Position numbers and translations under genes: made by a program
NCBI GenBank assembly: GCA_027625915.1
Contig: JANTQA010000032.1
Location: 5,642,001 to 5,706,000, forward strand
Source of the DNA: Anaeramoeba flamelloides
Lineage: Eukaryota > Metamonada > Anaeramoebidae
Reading direction: 5' to 3'
DNA length: 64,000 nucleotides
In this document: piece by piece, positions 10,376 to 22,576 of the stretch
Layout of the letters: every line of letters begins with the position of its first letter
Numbering within the stretch: the stretch's first letter is position 1
Notes under the pieces: generated by a model
Told to the model about the DNA's origin: nothing
What the model saw: only the letters and a program-made list of their open reading frames with translations
Database searches by the model: none

Positions 10376-11241
10376 CCATTGTGAAAAAAATTTGGGTCAT
10401 TAAAAAAAATTGGGTCAGTCAAAAATTTGTTTTCGTTTTTTAAATAGTAAATATTAGCAAAATGATTTTTGATCAAAGTAAAATTTTATGAACAAATCTT
10501 ACATTTAAGAAAAACCAAAGTCAATATCAATAATAATTTTCAAAAGTAAAATTAAATTGTTGCATTTTAACCTTTTGGAATTACTGTGGAACTCTAAAAA
10601 ACTAAAATTTACTTTTAATTGTCAACTTTACTAAAAATAAGAGAAATATTTAATAGGAAATATTAAAATTTATTAATTCAATAAGATATTTATCATTGTT
10701 AATGAACGCAAATTTATCACGGTTAATCTTAAATAACCTTTTAAACCAAATTGAATAATAAAATCTTCCAAAAAAGATGTTTTTTCAGAAGGGAGATTGT
10801 TTTCCACTAATGTTTACAATCAAAACTTCAAAATACCGAAATATTAGGATTTTAGAAACCATCTAAATTCTAAAAATCCTCATAGAACAAATCTTAATTT
10901 AAAACGGTTATTAATTTTTGGTCTTCCCAAACAATGATTAACTTGAACTTGGAATGTAATCTAATAAAAAAAAACAACATTTTTAGTAAAGTTTACAATT
11001 AAAAATAAATTTTTGTTTTTTAGAGTTCCACAGTAATTCTAAAAGGTTAAAATGCAACAATTTAATTTTACTTTTGAAAATTATTATTGATATTGACTTT
11101 GGTTTTTCTTAAATGTAAGATTTGTTCATAAAATTTTACTTTGATCAAAAATCATTTTGCTAATATTTACTATTTAAAAAACGAAAACAAATTTTTGACT
11201 GACACAATTTTTTTTAATGAACCAAATTTTTTTCACAATGG
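10376..11241. mobile_element. 866-bp foldback element with 263-bp inverted arms
   Basis: The left arm 10376-10638 and right arm 10979-11241 are inverted copies with only about six or seven differences over 263 bases (about 97% identity by eye). Both ends start CCATTGTGAAAAAAATTTGG. The 340-bp centre has no ORF. No target-site duplication is visible (left flank ends TTAA, right flank begins CAAAAC), so it is either a foldback-type MITE or an inverted duplication. The near identity of the arms implies recent formation or ongoing gene conversion. Confidence 0.75.
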
Positions 11242-14200
11242 CAAAACCTCATACCCAAAAGATATTTGCAAAAAATTTTTATTCTGATGAATCCACCTTT
11301 TACCTTTATTTATTTCATTTGTCTTTAATTAGTTGATCTTATTTTTCATTTTCAGGTACTTTTACTGATATTTGAATATTAAATAGGAAATTTCTTAATA
11401 GTGGTAAAAAGTAAATTGTCAGAATTAAAATCTTTGATAAAAGATAATAAAAGAAATGCCTATCCGAATTCAATATTTAGGTACCTCGTTTTGAATAAGT
11501 GTTCTGAAAAGTATTTGAGTTTTTGTAAATAATAATAGGGATAATATTGTTAGAATTTGGAATTCAAATTTTCTTTCAGTAATTCGACAATCAGAGTATT
11601 TTTCTTTTACAAAGAATGATTACAAAAAAAAAGATTATAATTTCTCTTTCTCGAATTATCGGTTTGATTCTTTTTGGTTTTAAAATTTGACTAGATTGGG
11701 AGATCTAAGAACACAAAAAAGAAAAAACATTTCAGAATAGAAAAAAAGTAAATCATATAAAATTTTATCCCTTTTAAATAACAAATATAAGTTTCAACCA
11801 AAAATCGTGTTGAACCACCACACGATTGTTTGAAATTAATAATCTGATTGGTTGGATTTTGGAATGAATTTTAATTCCAGAGACTTGCCATGCTTGTAGG
11901 AATTTATTTAACCTCAGAAAAATTATCAAATAATTTTTAAAAACAAAATATTTAAAATTTATACCATAACTTAAATTATTGATAAAACTGCTCTTTCCCA
12001 AAATATCCAAAAATTCTAACTCATTTTATACCTAATTTTCAAAAATTTTTTTTTGAAAGAATTTTCATACTTTTTTCTGGTAAAGTTTACATCATGATCA
12101 AAATAACACCTTTTAGAGATTTGGCAATTAGTGTTTCAAAATATAACCCATTCTTGATTTTTTTCTCAATCTAATACAATAACCAATTCCAAACCCAAAT
12201 TTCTACCCATAGTTCAAATCAATTTTGAAGGCAGCTCAATGGTATTTAAAGGGAGGGTTAAATATGGATTCATATTTGTTTAATTTTTTTTGTATTTTTC
12301 GCAAATTTGTTTTTTTTTTTATTCAAGGGAAATCTTTTCTTAGAAATATAACTGGTTAATTGTGTAAAAAAAATAAACCTTTGGTGAATTTTCTCTGGAA
12401 TTGCCCAACTTATGAAAATAATCAGAAAACTTAAATTTCTAAATTAAAAAATTATAATTTTTTGTAATTATTTACAAAAATAATAAGATTTGTAATGATT
12501 AAAAAAACAAGACTCAGTATCTTTATCAGCCCTAATCGAAAATAAAAATATTTTTGAATTTTTATAAATAATTTATAAATATGTATCTAGGGATTAGGTT
12601 GATGTTGATAAGTGTTGGTAAAGTACTACCTATTCAACAACTCAAAAGAATTGAATAAAATTATATATTTTACTCAAATATTTTCAATTTTGAAATAAAC
12701 GAATGGAAGTTTTTTTAATTTAATAAATTATAGAGAAAAATCAAAATTTAATTGAGTTCTTTTAAATTGTGTAAAAACTAAAGAAAATAAATAGATTTTC
12801 GTTAGGTTTTTTTGAGTTTTCTGTATAATTAGAAAATCATAGATTTTCGTTAGGATTTTTTTTAATTCAAAAGAAAATTTCAGAAAATTTTATTTTAATT
12901 TCTGAAATCAATAAACCAAGCAAAAAGTACCTAGTTTTTTTTTATTGGAGAAATAAAAGGAAAATTGAATAATTTTTGGTTTATTTCTTAAATTAACAAA
13001 AAATACCAAATGTGATAGTTTGGAATTAAAAACCTCTTCCTTAAATTAATAATAAAAAAAAATAGATAAAAAAAAAACGAACAAATATATTTTTGAGAAA
13101 AAAATTTACCTTTGATCCTTCTCTTTTAGAATTTCTTTTTTAAAAATTGAATTTGAAAATATCACTATCTTATTTAATTTTGATTTATTGTTGGTTTCTT
13201 TGATTGGTTCCGGTAAATGTCATATATAAAAAAAGAAACACAATTTTCAATTTGAAAAATATATTTTAGTACCTAATGTGATTATTTCAATCACAGAAAT
13301 CTTTAAATATCAACATGGGGGAAAAATTCTTTTAAAAATGTAATTTTCTATTTATATATAGAAATTAAAAAAAAAATCCTTTGTAATTGATAGTTAATTT
13401 TTTTCGTTTTTAATTCTTTTTTATACCATCATTCCCAAAATTAATATAGAGAACAGTTTCATCCATGTTTAAAAATAAATAAAAAGTTTATTATTTTATT
13501 ATTGAAAACCTATAAATATATCATTTAAAGATAATAACATTGTACAATAAAGTATTCTGTAAAAATGGACTTTTTTTTCACGTAACATAATCAAATTGAA
13601 ATAGTTTGTACAAACTTCCAAATTCGGTGAACTATTAATACGTATTGAAAGAGTTGAAGATTTTATTTGATTTAAGATATTTTTAATCAAATAAATCAAA
13701 AAAGTATCTTTTTTCCGGGTAAATAAGGCAAGATCAAACTCAATTAAAATTATTCACTATGAATAATCACAAAATTTTTTTTAAACAACAAAACACACTA
13801 ATAAACTTCCTATTCTATTATAAAATTTGTTGAGGTTAACGAAGTTATGAAAAAATTTTTTTTAATCAAAAAGAAAATAATAAATAGTTATTTATTCAAC
13901 CTCAAAATATCAGATAAAATCTGTTTCAGAGATTTTATTATATTTTATTCAACTAATAATATACTAATAAACAAATTAAATTATTATGGGAAACAATAAA
14001 TAATTATATATATATATAATTTTATGAGTATTCAATTTAAAACCTAAAAATGAAAAATAAAAATCCCCTGCTTTTTTTGGAAATAGTATAATTACAAATG
14101 ATATTTATTTCTCAAAGTTCAATTGTTAAAAAAAAATTCCAAAATTAAATCAAAAAATATAAAATTATTCTCAAAAAATAAATTTAATTTAAAGACAATT

Positions 14201-16154
14201 TTTAGAATTCAAAAGAAATTAAAAATTTCGTGAATATTCCAAAAAAGATAAATAAATTAGATTTCCAATTTAGGACTTAATTTAAATTTTAAGAGGCTTA
14301 CTTTCAAAATTGGGTTCCATTGAGTTATATCATTTGTTGTGGAATTAGATGCAATATTAAAAAAAATTAAAAAAAGTCATGGGTTTAATGTGATACAATG
14401 ATTATCTCTCTATTTACCCTTTTGGTCACTGTTTACATAACTAAACTAAGAAACCAAAAGAAAATTAACACTTTGTATTGAACGACAAATATTAAGCTAA
14501 AATCAAATACAATGAAAAATCAATCCCATTATATATTTTAAATTCAAAAACGGGACTTTCATCTGGGGTTCTCAGTACACTGAATATATTCTAACATAGA
14601 TAATACCAAAAATGGTCCTATAAATAAATAAAGTTACACATTTAAATCGATTTCGTTGAAAAATAAATTTTAGTGAAAGAAAAGTCAAAATACTTGTTTT
14701 TGAATTACAAATTGGTTAAAATTTTTGCTAATTATATTTTTTTTTTCTGCTCGAAATTATTTCTATCATTTATGATTGTATCTTCACCCATAACTGTTAT
14801 TCGAAAAAAAAAAAATCAAAATTTTCATTCAGATTTCAAAAAAAACACCTCAAAGAATTAAAATAATCTATGTAAGTTCTCAATTCTAGACGGTGAATTA
14901 TTAAGGGATCAATACTCTACGATAACAAGGCAATATTGTAAAATATGTTATTGATCATATTATCTACATAAAAATTTTTTATATGACAAGTGTCAAAAAA
15001 TCAGGATTGATTAAGAAACCCAAACAAGAATATTTTTTTTTAGTGAGATCAATTTTTTTTTTCCATTTTTTCTGTTAAAAAAAAATTTTAAATTCAGTTT
15101 ATTTCTCACATTACCACAATTTTTTACCTTTTTTATTCCCTTTTAGATCATTATTGTACTCCATAAAAAGTATTTTTTACCAGTAATATTAATATAAAGA
15201 TTATTTTTCTTTTTCGAAATAATTCTTTTGTTTATCCAAAAAAAAAAAATGATTTATTTAACCAATTGAAAAATAATTGTATTCCTTTAAGACTTATAGT
15301 TATAATCATTAAAATTTTAAAGTTATTTAAAAAAGTTTACCAAGAAATTTTGTTTTTGGACCAAGATAAAAACCGATTTTTTAAAATAAAATTTTCTTGA
15401 AGATATTTGAGAAATAGAGTATTTTTATCTCAACACTCAAATTTAATTTTTTTCTCAGAAAAATGATTTAAATTGTAAGTGGGTTTCTTTTAAAAGGGCC
15501 AAATATTTTCTTCAAATAAATTTTTCAGAAATGAAAATTATTTTGCAATTTTTTTTCATTTTTAAAAAAAAAGAAAACAACTTTGTTAAAACTTTTACAA
15601 ATAGCAAAATTGATTAATTGATCTCAATTTAATTGGTAAACTCTGGTTAAACTTATATCAAATCTACTTTTATTTCTCCTCCTATACTTCAATTATTTTT
15701 ATTGGTGGATATATGAAATATTCATTAATTAAAAATAATAATAAAATAAAAAATTTTGTTTCCAAAACAATATTTTCCAACATAAAACGAAAAATATGTT
15801 TTAACAATTTTAAAGGATTAACTTAATTGTTAATCAAAAAAATAGGTTACTTTTTTTATCATGATATTGGAAACATGTTAAAATTTTGAACTTCAAAAAT
15901 AATAGAATCAAATTAATAAAGAGTTTATATGAGGTTAACTTATTCATTTCATAAGCCAAAAAACAAATTATAAAATAAATTTATTACAAGATATTGGAAA
16001 GATATCATTTTATTTTTTAAAAAATAATACTCTCATAAGGTTTAAAATTCCTGAAATTTGAAAACAGATTATCTTGTGTAGAATATAGTCGAACTTGTTA
16101 ATTTTGTTCTTATCCGATTGCTCTTATGCTTGGTATTGGCTTTAAGAGTTGTTC
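11242..16154. other. Gene-free AT-rich spacer, 4.9 kb
   Basis: I find no convincing gene. A minus-strand frame at 11774-12010 contains Trp and an internal small palindrome (AATCGTGT/ACACGATT, about 11801-11827) but has no recognisable domain. Around 12790-12870 two ATTTTCGTTAGG blocks belong to the hairpin-module family better preserved at 30.0 kb and 49.3-50.5 kb. A (TA)n run lies near 14008. Confidence 0.4.
12795..12870. repeat. Degraded copy of GTTAGG hairpin-module family
   Basis: Two closely spaced copies of ATAGATTTTCGTTAGG, each followed by a T run, with TTGAGTTTTCTGT between them. The same word order occurs in the hairpin clusters at 30215-30465 and 49490-49540. Confidence 0.5.
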
Positions 16155-16606
16155 AAAAAGGTATTTTTTGATAATTTAATTTTTTTTTTTTTCCTGAAAT
16201 CTGAATTGAAGAGTTAAAGAATAATACATCAGTAGGTAAGTTATAAAAAATGTAATTTTTGATAATAAAATTTGTGATTCTTTATCAAAATTTCTAAAAA
16301 AAGGTTTAGAAATTAGGGCACATAGGAGAAAAGCAATTTTCTCTCTTCAAAAATAAAAAAAAAAAAAAAAAAAATGTAATTTTTGTGTTGTAGAAGAAAA
16401 TTATGATTTACTTTTTAGTCAATTTACGAAATAAAAAACAATTATATATTAAAAGCTCCAAATAAAACAAACTTAATTAAAAATTTCAATCAACAACCCA
16501 CAAATCACATTTTTTATAACTTACCTACTGATGTATTATTCTTTAACTCTTCAATTCAGATTTCAGGAAAAAAAAAAAAATTAAATTATCAAAAAATACC
16601 TTTTTT
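16155..16606. mobile_element. 452-bp inverted-repeat element (MITE-like)
   Basis: Arms 16155-16254 and 16508-16606 are near-perfect inverted copies, beginning AAAAAGGTATTTTTTGAT and ending toward the centre in AGTTATAAAAAATGT. The 250-bp centre is AT-rich with no ORF. The inner block (CTGAATTGAAGAGTTAAAG) resembles the inner end of the arm of the TTAA-flanked element at 35053-35596, so the two may be related. No target duplication is clear. Confidence 0.65.
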
Positions 16607-17309
16607 AATAACTATTAAAACCTATAACAAGTACAAGATCGATCAACTAAAAACAAAATTTACAACTCTCCACACCCTACACAAGAGAATCTTTTTTCAA
16701 ATTTCAGGGATTGTAAACCTTAATTTAATTTTCTTTTGAGAATTTTAAATTTGAAATTTTACATGATTTCCCAAAATCTTTTTCAGGAAAGCTGAACGAA
16801 ATACTTGATCCTTTTATTTTGCAAAAAATAGTAAATACACTCAAAATAAAAAACAAAACAAAGAATAAAATTTTATTAATTATGATTGATACTTTGAATA
16901 CTATTTGTAAAAGTAACTAAATGAAGTGAAAATTTTTGTCCACTAATCCTTCCAATGACAAAAAGGATAGTATTTCCACTTTTGGAAATTAAACATTAGT
17001 ATTTTTCTCTTTGTATTAAAACAACATAGAATTATTCAAAAAAAAAGAGAAACTCTCAAAAATATTTAAATTTTTTACACACTATTTTTAAGTTTGAAAA
17101 CATCAGCAAAAAACACCTATTTGCTTTAATTTTCATCTGTTTGTGTTCACAATTCAAACACTTTTTTCCTTAATAAATCGTCCACAACCTAACACTACAA
17201 ACCGAATTGAAATTCTTTACTTGAACAATAAAAAGATAGAAACCTTTTTCAAACAAACCAAAATGTCATTTTTTTTCAAAATCCTATCTACAAAAATTAT
17301 AATTTCAAA
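16607..17309. other. Upstream region of folD
   Basis: 700 bases of AT-rich sequence without a gene. At about 16705-16722 the word GGGATTGTAAACCTTAA matches the outer end of the 35053-35596 element and may be a remnant. A C-rich stretch (17160-17300) precedes the folD ATG and probably holds its promoter and 5' UTR, but no defined motif is recognised. Confidence 0.35.
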
Positions 17310-18239
17310 ATGAGCAAAAAAGAAAAACCAAAAAATCTAATTGACGGAAGAAAGATCTCTAGACAAGTGAAAGAAGAGGTCAAAGAAAAAATTGAAGAAC
17401 TTAAAAAGCTTCATGGCAAATCACCAGGTCTTGCAGTTATTATTGTCGGCGATCGACCTGATTCAAGAACCTATGTGAACATGAAAAAGAAAGCATGTGC
17501 CTTTGTTGGGATCGAATCATTTGAAAGGAAATTAGAGGTTGATGTCACCCAAGAAGAGCTTCTGAAAGTTGTTCGTGAATACAACGAAAACCCTGAAATT
17601 AATGGTATCTTGGTTCAATTGCCACTCCCAAAGCACATTGACGAAGAAGAAGTCTTAAGCCAAATTTCGTTAACAAAGGACGTTGATGGGTTTTCTCCTT
17701 ACAATATTGGCAAATGTGCAATGAAGGGTCGCGATCCACTCTTTTTCCCTTGCACCCCTTATGGGTGTATCCAATTGCTCAAGCGATCAAACGTTGAAAT
17801 TTCTGGCAAGGAGGCTGTCATTATTGGTCGTTCAAACATTGTCGGGTTGCCTGTTTCTTTCCTTTTGCTTAAAGAAAACGCCACAATCACCATCTGCCAT
17901 TCCCGAACAAAGGACATCGCTTCCACAGTCAAACGCGCAGACATTATCATCGCAGCCGTCGGTATCCCTAAATTTGTTAAGGCAGAGTGGGTCAAAGAAG
18001 GTGCAGTCATCATCGATGTTGGTATCAACTCAGTCGAAGACAAAACAAGAAAATCTGGTAGAAGGTTAGTTGGTGATGTCGATTTCGAAAACGTTAAAGA
18101 GAAGGCATCTTTAATTACACCTGTCCCAGGTGGTGTGGGACCAATGACTGTTGCAATGCTCATGGTAAACACATTAAGAGGATTCGAAAGAACTTTAGAA
18201 TCAGAACAAAAAGAAAAAGAAAAAGAAGAAGAAAAGTAA
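17310..18239 (+). CDS. folD: Bifunctional methylenetetrahydrofolate dehydrogenase/cyclohydrolase (FolD)
   Basis: 309 residues, one exon. It oxidises 5,10-methylene-THF to methenyl-THF with NAD(P)+ and hydrolyses that to 10-formyl-THF. The family core is complete: Tyr55 and the catalytic Lys59 in TYVNMKKKAC; Gln103 in GILVQLPLP; KDVDGF with Asp126; the Rossmann loop GRSNIVG (173-179); CHSRT at 196-200; and the C-terminal signature PGGVGPMT (273-280). Length fits the roughly 285-300 residues of bacterial FolD plus a Lys/Glu tail typical of this genome. No targeting sequence is evident, so a cytosolic location is likely. The gene is much richer in G+C than its surroundings and lacks introns, which fits either high expression or a bacterial origin; the low-complexity tail shows it is now adapted to the host. 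Confidence 0.95.
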   Translation: MSKKEKPKNLIDGRKISRQVKEEVKEKIEELKKLHGKSPGLAVIIVGDRPDSRTYVNMKKKACAFVGIESFERKLEVDVTQEELLKVVREYNENPEINGILVQLPLPKHIDEEEVLSQISLTKDVDGFSPYNIGKCAMKGRDPLFFPCTPYGCIQLLKRSNVEISGKEAVIIGRSNIVGLPVSFLLLKENATITICHSRTKDIASTVKRADIIIAAVGIPKFVKAEWVKEGAVIIDVGINSVEDKTRKSGRRLVGDVDFENVKEKASLITPVPGGVGPMTVAMLMVNTLRGFERTLESEQKEKEKEEEK

Positions 18240-18325
18240 ACCTAATTCTGTGTTAGCCGTCTCTCTTCAAATTTTTAATTTTTGAAATCTTTTTCTTTTT
18301 TTCTTTTTCAAACAACCTTTTTTTT

Positions 18326-18357
<32 letters not shown>

Positions 18358-21157
18358 GGAGAAAAAATTTCTTCTTTTTGAGATTTCGAAAAATTCTTTT
18401 TGAAATAAACTGATCTTGGTGCTTCCCTAAAAGCCTTTTCTCTTGGTAATTTTGAGAAATAAATATTCAGAAACTATTAAGAACTTTTTGGTTACTTACC
18501 TCACTTATTTTTATCATTTTTTTGATTTGGATATTTTTTTTTCAATTGAGAAAAAGTAGATATCTTTCACCTGTGAGACAAAATCACGAGCTGGTCACAA
18601 TATCTTTGAATCCCACTGACTGAAAATATCTTGGTTTACTTCTAAAGTGTGTATTTTTTAAAATCCACGTTATAAAAAAAAAGTGAGTATCCAGTGTAAG
18701 TGTAGAAGGAATTATGCAACTTAACATTTAACAACTTCAGGATTTGTCACACCCTTGTCTTCCTTTTTTTTTCTGAGAATACTACTTTTATGTTTTCGCT
18801 TCTTGTTTGTTGGCCTTTAAGAATTTCAAGTCTTTAGAAATTATTAAGATTTCTGTGTTTTTATTTTAATCTTTTTCTCTTTAAGGGAGGGTAAGTACCT
18901 TTTTCAAATTTTGAGTATCAAGGTTTATGCGAAACTGAATAATTAAATTCATTTTTCTAATCAAATAAACTACTATTTTTATAAATAGGTGAGAGTGGAA
19001 TATTCATAGTCTAATATAGTTTCATACCCACAAAAAAATGACAATCAAAAATGAAAAAATTGATCCAGAAAAAAAAATAAAAATTTATTTCTTGATCTTA
19101 TCTGTAAAATTTGATACAAATACTTATTATTCACTGGTTTTATTTTTAATTCTTCAGTAAAAAAATTTTTTTTGGAAAATTTTTGGGATGTAAATTACTT
19201 TTTATTTCTATAGAATTCCCAAAATGAATTTTAAAATCCGATTTTCATTTAATTCATCTAATTCTCGTTTTGGTTCAGAAAATCAGATATTTTTTGAATT
19301 CTTCTTCAGAAATAAGGGTTTATTGGACAAATTTGTTTGATTTGATAATTATTTATTTTCCAATTAATTGAGAACTCAAAATAATTTTGAATCTTATTGA
19401 AATTTTTTTATTAATTATTCTTTTTCTTTGGTTTAAACTTTTTCTATCTATTTTTTGATTTCAATGGTTCTTTCCCCTAACTTTTAATTTTTGAAATAGT
19501 ATTACTTGTTTTAGCTTATTCTCAATAAAATGCATGGAAAAAGAATTTTCAAAAACCAATGTGTGAATACTGTTTTGTCAATAATAATAGAGGTTTTGAT
19601 GTTAACTCAAAAGTATCACGATATTAAAAATTAATTCAAGATAATATTAAAAAAAATCACTATTCATATTAATTTATTGCGAAAAATCATATAATCACGA
19701 TAATCCACATTATCCAGTTGAAAAAAAAAATCTTGATATAGAAAATTATTTTGTAAAAATCACTTTAAAAAATCTCATTGGCTTTTAACATGCCATGAGA
19801 CTTTTCAAATGCTTTATCCATTTGAGAATGTTAGAAAATGTTTTCAAACATTAGTCCCAGTATAAAAGCAAAAGAACGCCCTTTTTCTTTTGTTGTTTTT
19901 TTCTTAAATTAACTTTTTTGGAATATCTAAAAGTTAAAGTTTCGAACCAATTATTTGGCTAGGTTTGAATAGTAATCATTTTTACATTTCACCCAACATT
20001 TTATTGGTGGGGTTTATGTAGAAGAAGATTGAAAAAAATGACAAAATAAAGGGACATTTTTTGCCTTTATACTTGATAATATGTCTTTAAAGGGTTGTAA
20101 AGTCTCAACAAGTGTTTGAAATGTTTGGTTGGTATAAAACTTTTGTATAGGCATGGTATAATTTTAGATAATCAAAAAATGGTTAGTTTTTCCAACCTCT
20201 GTATTCTTTCTAAAATAGATAAATATTAGATTTCGTTTTGTAGTACTAGTAGTTAATAATTAGTTTCTCGTTTTTCTCTACTAAAATTTGAAGAATAAAT
20301 GGAGAAAAAAGTTTCACTTCTTTTTCAGATTGTTCTTTTCGAAATTGTTTTTTTCCAAAAAATATATTGGAATGAGTGGTCTCAATGAATTTACTTATTC
20401 TTTTTTATTATATAAGTATTGTTATTTTTTGTTGATCAAAGAATCCGTAATGTAAGGGTATTTTTGTAAGTAAAAAAAGAATCGCAAAATATTTTTACTT
20501 CATTTTCCTTTTTTTTTCTTAAAAAACAAAAAGATTGTAAATTAGAGTAAGAGAAACCAGTTTTATTTGATTTTGTTTTTTGTATTTTGTAAAAACTGGT
20601 TATTTTGATTGATCTAGAATCAAATTGGAAAAATTTTGACGAATAGAAAAAAAGAATCATATATACCTATTTAACCAGTTTAAACAATGTGGAAAAAAAT
20701 CGGTCAATGGAAATAGATTGAAGTTGTTGGATTAAAAATAGCACAAATGAAATTAGGTTACTTTTTTAGGAGTTTTCTCAGAAATGAAAACAAAACCTTT
20801 TTTATTTGTCAATGTCAAAAAAAGATAAAGTTTCAAGATCTATTTCTTCTGGTTTTTTCTGTTATTTCGAAAAAACTTTTCAAAAACAAAAAATGTAAAC
20901 CTGAATACTCAATTTAATTTCCCATAAGAAAGGTAAATCAGGAACCTAATTGTTTCTGTTGGATTTGAACAAAAAGAAAAGGTCATAATTCTTTCCAAAT
21001 TTAATTTTATTTCTGACGTATGACTTTGGTTAGGTCTTTTAACAATTGCAGTGATTGTAATTACAACACACATGGAACAGGTTTCAAAAAATAAAAGAGT
21101 TTTTCAGTAAAATCAACTATTTTTATTTTCATTTTTTTTAACAATTAACCTATTCAA
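18240..21157. other. Gene-free spacer between folD and DUF4326 gene
   Basis: About 2.9 kb, AT-rich, starting with the folD 3' UTR (several AATAAA-like words near 18400-18465). A minus-strand frame at 20436-20660 is low complexity and not convincing. No clear inverted-repeat element was seen. Confidence 0.4.
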
Positions 21158-21646
21158 ATGTCAAGTCGTCAAACAAAAACCAAAACTAAAACCAAAACCC
21201 AAAAGACCAATCAACAAACAATTGAAAAAAAAAAACAAAAACCAAAACAAGTCCAACAGCAAAGATCAAGGAGGAAAAAAAGAACAACCATTGTGAGTGT
21301 AAAAAAAAAATATCTTGTTCAAAGAAGGATTAATAGCTTTTTGGAATGGAAGAAATTACCAAACACTGTCTACATTGGCCGTAACATGAGTTTTTATGTT
21401 GAAGGTGCAACAAAATCAAAATGGGCAAACCCTTTTACTGTTAAGAAATATGGAAGGGTGAATTGCTTGAAAAAATATGAAGAATATGTTCGTAATAGCG
21501 AAGAGTTATATAACTCCTTACCCGAATTAATTGGAAAGGAACTTGGGTGTTGGTGTAAACCTGATACATGCCACGGAGATATTTTGATTGATTTAGTGAA
21601 AGAATACCAATATAAACAAAAGCAAAAACAACAAAACGAGAATTAA
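21158..21646 (+). CDS. DUF4326 domain protein
   Basis: 162 residues, one exon. Residues 1-45 are a basic Lys/Gln/Thr run. The DUF4326 domain spans about 69-148: NTVYIGRNMSF, then SKWANPF, KYEEYVR, and GKELGCWCKPDTCHGDIL. Its clustered Cys131, Cys133, Cys138 and His139 could bind metal or be catalytic. DUF4326 proteins occur in bacteria, phages and scattered protists; their function is not established to my knowledge. The basic N-terminus might bring nucleic-acid binding or nuclear localisation (inference). The start is the first ATG and is followed at once by the low-complexity leader, so translation may begin there. G+C is above background throughout the domain. Confidence 0.85.
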   Translation: MSSRQTKTKTKTKTQKTNQQTIEKKKQKPKQVQQQRSRRKKRTTIVSVKKKYLVQRRINSFLEWKKLPNTVYIGRNMSFYVEGATKSKWANPFTVKKYGRVNCLKKYEEYVRNSEELYNSLPELIGKELGCWCKPDTCHGDILIDLVKEYQYKQKQKQQNEN

Positions 21647-22120
21647 GATTTTGCTTCATTCGTTTAATAAGCAATTCTTTTCAAGTCTAATAGTGATTAG
21701 ACTAAAATTTTGGCCAAATATAAAATCCTTCTTTGTGATAGTAATTAAGGTTACAACAAAAAATATTAAAGACTTCTTTTTCTCTTCCCTTTTTATTTGA
21801 AATTAAATTAAAAAATATTTTGATTTGTAAAAAATTGAAAAATAATCTTGATTCAATTAATTTTCTGGAATAAATTTAGTGTAAATTTGATTATAAGCTG
21901 ATATTTATGATCTTAACTCATCAAAAATTTTTTCTTTGTATCAAAACAAACACATAAAGAAATAAATAAAAAAAAACATCCAAAAATGTTTGCTCTAATT
22001 GTTTTTTAAACATTTTTCAATACTATTGTTATTATAATTTAAAGTATTATTAGTTTGAGGAAAAGTTCTTGAATAAATAGGGTTATAAGATAGTATTTTC
22101 ATTTATAAAATCTCAAATCA
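21647..22120. other. Spacer downstream of DUF4326 gene
   Basis: 3' flank of the DUF4326 gene followed by AT-rich sequence. No gene or repeat is recognised. Confidence 0.4.
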
Positions 22121-22576
22121 CTGTTGATAGAAAAATGTTGGACAGAGAAAAATAGTTGGAAAGCAATTTTATTTGGGAACATTTCAGAAAATGATTTTTA
22201 ATTTCTACGTTTGTGAAATAACTAAAGTAAATAACAATAATCTACTTATTAGAACAACAATTAATGTAATTCTACCTTTTCATAACATTATCTCTTATAA
22301 TCTAAAGCAAGTTTAAAAATTACCATTTTCAGAATTAAGAGTAAACTTTACTAAAACTTGGATTTTTGTGAAAATAGCATGATCTACTTTAGTTATCAAC
22401 CATTCAAATGAGTATTCTAAACACACCATAGATTAATCAACTTGTAACACCTTTAAACCTGGATTTATATAAAATTCACCGAGTTATCATTAGGATTTGC
22501 TTTTCAATTTTACTAATGTTTCCAATTAAAAATGCTGTCAACCATTTTTCTTTGTCAAACATTTTTCTCTCAACAG
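22121..22576. mobile_element. 456-bp MITE, 3-bp target duplication (copy 1)
   Basis: Starts CTGTTGATAGAAAAATG and ends CATTTTTCTCTCAACAG (terminal inverted repeat). The element is flanked by TCA at 22118-22120 and 22577-22579. A second copy at 47125-47582 aligns along its whole length, and is flanked by TTA on both sides. No ORF. A 3-bp TNA duplication fits the PIF/Harbinger group; CACTA-type elements also make 3-bp duplications, so the superfamily is inferred. Confidence 0.85.

Noticed and set aside
10161-10403. 80-codon plus frame
   Set aside because: Begins without ATG, runs into the foldback element, and part of it is a diverged repeat of 9709-9775.
17759-18172. Long antisense frames over folD
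   Set aside because: Shadows of the folD coding frame.
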